Part shown: in pieces, positions 22,229 to 24,053 of the stretch
Layout: every line of letters begins with the position of its first letter
How positions within the stretch are numbered: position 1 is the first letter of the stretch
Assembly (NCBI GenBank): GCA_049699975.1
Contig: JBNAWB010000032.1
Coordinates: 1-24,053 of the forward strand
Reading direction: 5' to 3'
DNA length: 24,053 nt
Origin: CAZAGD01 sp049699975
GTDB taxonomy: Bacteria; Desulfobacterota; SM23-61
The notes under the pieces: generated by a model
Told to the model about the DNA's origin: nothing
The model's database searches: none
Seen by the model: only the letters and a program-made list of their open reading frames with translations
Made by a program: the position numbers and the translations under genes

Positions 22229-22334
22229 ACTTTTTGATAATTAGCTTAACATGCTCAAACCTACCTCTTCATGAGCCACGGAAGGATTTACAAATTTCGG
22301 TTCGGATTCAAATTTTAATGTGATCGACGGTTAG
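22215..22334. repeat. 120-bp inverted-repeat element between PEBP and GNA1162-type genes
   Basis: Copies D (22215-22228) and E (22321-22334, 13 of 14) of the 14-bp motif face each other as terminal inverted repeats. The 9 bp immediately outside, TCCTATTTT on the left and TCTTATTTT on the right, differ by one base and could be a target-site duplication. Unlike the 10836-11015 element there are no purine/pyrimidine inner arms. Copy E lies 17 bp past the stop of the neighbouring lipoprotein gene, the same distance as copy C from the reductase stop. Confidence 0.5.
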
Positions 22335-22351
22335 TCTTATTTTTATAATTG

Positions 22352-23065
22352 TCAAGCAGAAGGAAGAGTCCGAAAATTACGCGAGAAGAAGTCGTCTAAA
22401 AGGGGTATTTTATCCATATCAAGCTTTATAAATTGAAATATCTGTTGGCGTAAAGGATGGGCGCGGAATTTAGCTACAGCCCGGTCAATTCGCGCTTTCC
22501 GATAAGCTAAGTAGGCCGCCGTGGCCTTTTTTTGTTTATCCTTTCCGGCCATTAATTCTGCTCCCAATAAAACCATTCCTCCTTCTAAAACAATATCATC
22601 GGCAGCGCTTAGTTCAGAATACCAGATTTTTTCGCCGGTCTTGGCATCCACGAGAGAAAAACTCCCTTCCATCCTTAAATGTACGCCTATTTGCCGGCCA
22701 AAACTCATAACCCGAATGTATAGAAGACCATCAGCCCCTACTAATTTTCCAATTTCCTGGGCAGTTAGGGCTTCAATCTGCCATCCTTCATGAATACCTT
22801 TTTCCTTTAAAGCCTCATCTATCCTATCTATTTCGACCAACTTATATCCTTTATCGGCCAGTTCGGCCATGGCTAAAATGCGAAAAATATTAGGCGCATC
22901 TGCATCGGCGGTTTCATTTATAGCCGGCAAGACGGCAATGCAGGCAGGTTTAAGAGAAGCATAATCAGGTGCCAGAAAAGTCAAAGGAGTAGCGCAAGCA
23001 AATCCAAAAAACAGGATAGTATTAAGAGCCCAAAATTGCAGAATATTTTTACTTTTAATTTTCAT
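22352..23065 (-). CDS. GNA1162-family (DUF799) lipoprotein
   Basis: A 237-residue putative outer-membrane or periplasmic lipoprotein with lipobox FGFAC and C24 as the lipidation site. The body matches the GNA1162/DUF799 pattern: IAVLPAINETADADAP (43-58), GYKLVEIDRIDEALKEKGI, KLVGADGLLYIRVMSFG and FSLVDAKTGEKIWYSEL. That is a CsgG/TolB-N-like alpha/beta domain seen in envelope lipoproteins of unresolved function. The tail from about 185 is helical and basic. Only GGGAG about 17 bp before the ATG could serve as a ribosome site, which is far. It appears to be a single gene. The motif element lies just past its stop. Confidence 0.8.
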   Translation of the reverse strand: MKIKSKNILQFWALNTILFFGFACATPLTFLAPDYASLKPACIAVLPAINETADADAPNIFRILAMAELADKGYKLVEIDRIDEALKEKGIHEGWQIEALTAQEIGKLVGADGLLYIRVMSFGRQIGVHLRMEGSFSLVDAKTGEKIWYSELSAADDIVLEGGMVLLGAELMAGKDKQKKATAAYLAYRKARIDRAVAKFRAHPLRQQIFQFIKLDMDKIPLLDDFFSRNFRTLPSA

Positions 23066-23169
23066 CTAAATTTTAGAGCAATCTCCCTTTTGATTTAGCC
23101 CCATCCTAATTATCAAAATTTTTAATTTATTATTATATAACTGATTTTTAATAAAAATTGCAGCAAGAG

Positions 23170-23203
23170 AATAAAAGGGGTCAAAGAATAAAAGGGGTCA
23201 AAG
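23170..23203 (+). repeat. Perfect tandem duplication, 17 bp x 2
   Basis: AATAAAAGGGGTCAAAG occurs at 23170-23186 and again at 23187-23203. The GGGTCAAA core is shared with the 22-bp tandem repeat and the inverted repeat that follow. Non-coding. Confidence 0.9.
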
Positions 23204-23265
23204 CTTTAAAATTTAATTGAGGCATTTAATCTTAAGTTCCTGAATTTCTGCTCTGAGATGCCTTA

Positions 23266-23309
23266 TCAATGCAAAGGGTCAAATCTTTCAATGCAAAGGG
23301 TCAAATCTT
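23266..23309 (+). repeat. Perfect tandem duplication, 22 bp x 2
   Basis: The unit beginning TCAATGCAAAGGGTCAAATC occurs at 23266-23287 and 23288-23309 without mismatch. Its second copy runs into the left arm of the hairpin at 23298-23377. Confidence 0.9.
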
Positions 23310-23377
23310 GATTAGTGATCAATTGATAATGGGCAAAGTATTATATCTTGAGAAAATCACTAATCAAGACGTGACCC
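23298..23377. repeat. 22-bp-arm inverted repeat near the transposase gene
   Basis: The arm 23298-23319 (GGGTCAAATCTTGATTAGTG and two more bases) and the arm 23356-23377 are complementary at 20 of 22 positions around a 36-bp loop. It has the form of a transposase-recognised palindrome. The rest of 23378-23587 is AT-rich and shows no gene. Confidence 0.8.
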
Positions 23378-23587
23378 CTATCCATTAACGATTAGACCGA
23401 TCATTGACAGGTAAAAAGTGAAATTTTTAATTTTCTCATTAATAAATCTTCAGTTCAAAAATATTTTTTTAATTTTTGGCACAATTTTGGTTTTTTATTA
23501 GTATTAGTCTCTCAGTCCTTTTTAGGCTTTAATCTCCCCATATAATTCTAAGCATTATCTGCGTTTTTTATATTGCAGGGGACGTTG

Positions 23588-23617
23588 TTGACTAAGTTAA
23601 GAAACAGTCTTTAGTAT
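23588..23617 (+). promoter_or_regulatory. Putative promoter of the transposase gene
   Basis: TTGACT (23588-23593), 18-bp spacer, TAGTAT (23612-23617). Two ribosome-site candidates follow, GGGAGG (23620-23625) and the better spaced GGAG (23630-23633), before ATG 23641. Confidence 0.45.
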
Positions 23618-23640
23618 TTGGGAGGTTTCGGAGTCTGAAG

Positions 23641-24053
23641 ATGCCGAGGCGGGCCAAACTGGATGCACCGAGCACTTTACACCATGTCATTATCAGAGGA
23701 ATAGAAAATCGGCCTATTTTTGCTGATAATATTGATCGGGAAAAATTTCTAACCCGGTTGGATCGATTAGTTCAAGAAACGGACACCAAGATATATGCTT
23801 GGGCATTATTGCCCAACCACGCCCATTTTCTGTTGCGCAGTGGGTCCAAAGGATTATCTAATTTCATGCGTCGTTTATTAACTGGTTATGCCCAAGAGTA
23901 TAATCGACGTCATAAAAGAAACGGGCATTTATTTCAAAATAGGTATAAATCTATTGTCTGCCAAGAAGAAATTTATTTTCAGCAATTGGTGCGTTATATT
24001 CACTTAAATCCCCTTCGGGCTGGATTAGTCCAGGATTTAAAGCAATTGGAAGA
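23641..24053 (+). CDS. REP-associated tyrosine (Y1/IS200-like) transposase, cut by window end
   Basis: The first 137 codons of a RAYT-type single-strand transposase. The start PRRAKLDAPSTLHHVIIRG is the usual N-terminus of the family. The HUH metal site is H60/H62 in LLPNHAHFLLRSG, and the catalytic tyrosine is probably Y119 in VRYIHLNPLRAGLV. NGHLFQNRYKSI is also characteristic. No frameshift or stop occurs up to the window end, so it may be intact. These enzymes act on short palindromes; the repeats 260-470 bp upstream are candidate substrates. Confidence 0.9.
   Translation, partial: MPRRAKLDAPSTLHHVIIRGIENRPIFADNIDREKFLTRLDRLVQETDTKIYAWALLPNHAHFLLRSGSKGLSNFMRRLLTGYAQEYNRRHKRNGHLFQNRYKSIVCQEEIYFQQLVRYIHLNPLRAGLVQDLKQLE

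Noticed and set aside
23170..23309. CRISPR array
   Set aside because: The duplications are head-to-tail without unique spacers and the unit length changes from 17 to 22 bp.

Overview
The window is draft sequence (a 10-N scaffold gap lies at 16107-16116) from an AT-rich, Gram-negative-type bacterium. An outer-membrane polysaccharide export lipoprotein (Wza type), a Wzc-type tyrosine autokinase and a GNA1162-type lipoprotein imply a double membrane. The mix of genes resembles an uncultured anaerobe of deltaproteobacterial/Thermodesulfobacterial type, but that placement is inference and nothing in the window fixes the phylum.

Left edge (1-1237): a strong promoter drives a 31-codon lysine-rich leader ORF, then overlapping antiterminator and terminator hairpins, then dapA (4-hydroxy-tetrahydrodipicolinate synthase, lysine pathway). 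This has every part of a leader-peptide transcription attenuator and is the most notable find. Minus-strand block 1295-10768: an exopolysaccharide assembly operon read FecR-domain protein > Wza > Wzc > TPR/carbohydrate-binding protein > membrane J-domain protein > O-antigen-ligase-like protein > PHP-type tyrosine phosphatase (CpsB type). It has export, polymerisation and phospho-control parts but no glycosyltransferase. Minus-strand 11033-13914: a REC-like/PAS/GAF/GGDEF diguanylate cyclase followed by an aldo/keto reductase.

The middle (14100-14860) holds tRNA-Gly(GCC), tRNA-Cys(GCA) and tRNA-Leu(UAA), with a small acidic hypothetical ORF between the last two. The plus-strand operon 15161-20955 joins a tripartite tricarboxylate transporter (TctC-TctB-TctA) to an aconitase/isopropylmalate-dehydratase-type large and small subunit and an isocitrate-lyase/PEP-mutase-family lyase. 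This looks like a complete route for importing a small di- or tricarboxylate, hydrating or isomerising it, and cleaving it. One candidate is 2,3-dimethylmalate-type chemistry.

The right end carries, on the minus strand, a SAM methyltransferase, a secreted PEBP-family protein and a GNA1162-family lipoprotein. A REP-associated (Y1) transposase gene on the plus strand is cut by the window end and preceded by tandem and inverted GGGTCAAA repeats.

A second unexplained signal links distant parts. A 14-bp motif, TGATCGACGGTCAG or a close variant, occurs five times. At three promoters (dapA leader, EPS operon, PEBP operon) it ends exactly 12 bp before a TTGAC[A/T] -35 box. In the two complete cases an inverted partner copy lies further upstream. 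This suggests a shared regulator, or a promoter-bearing repeat family.
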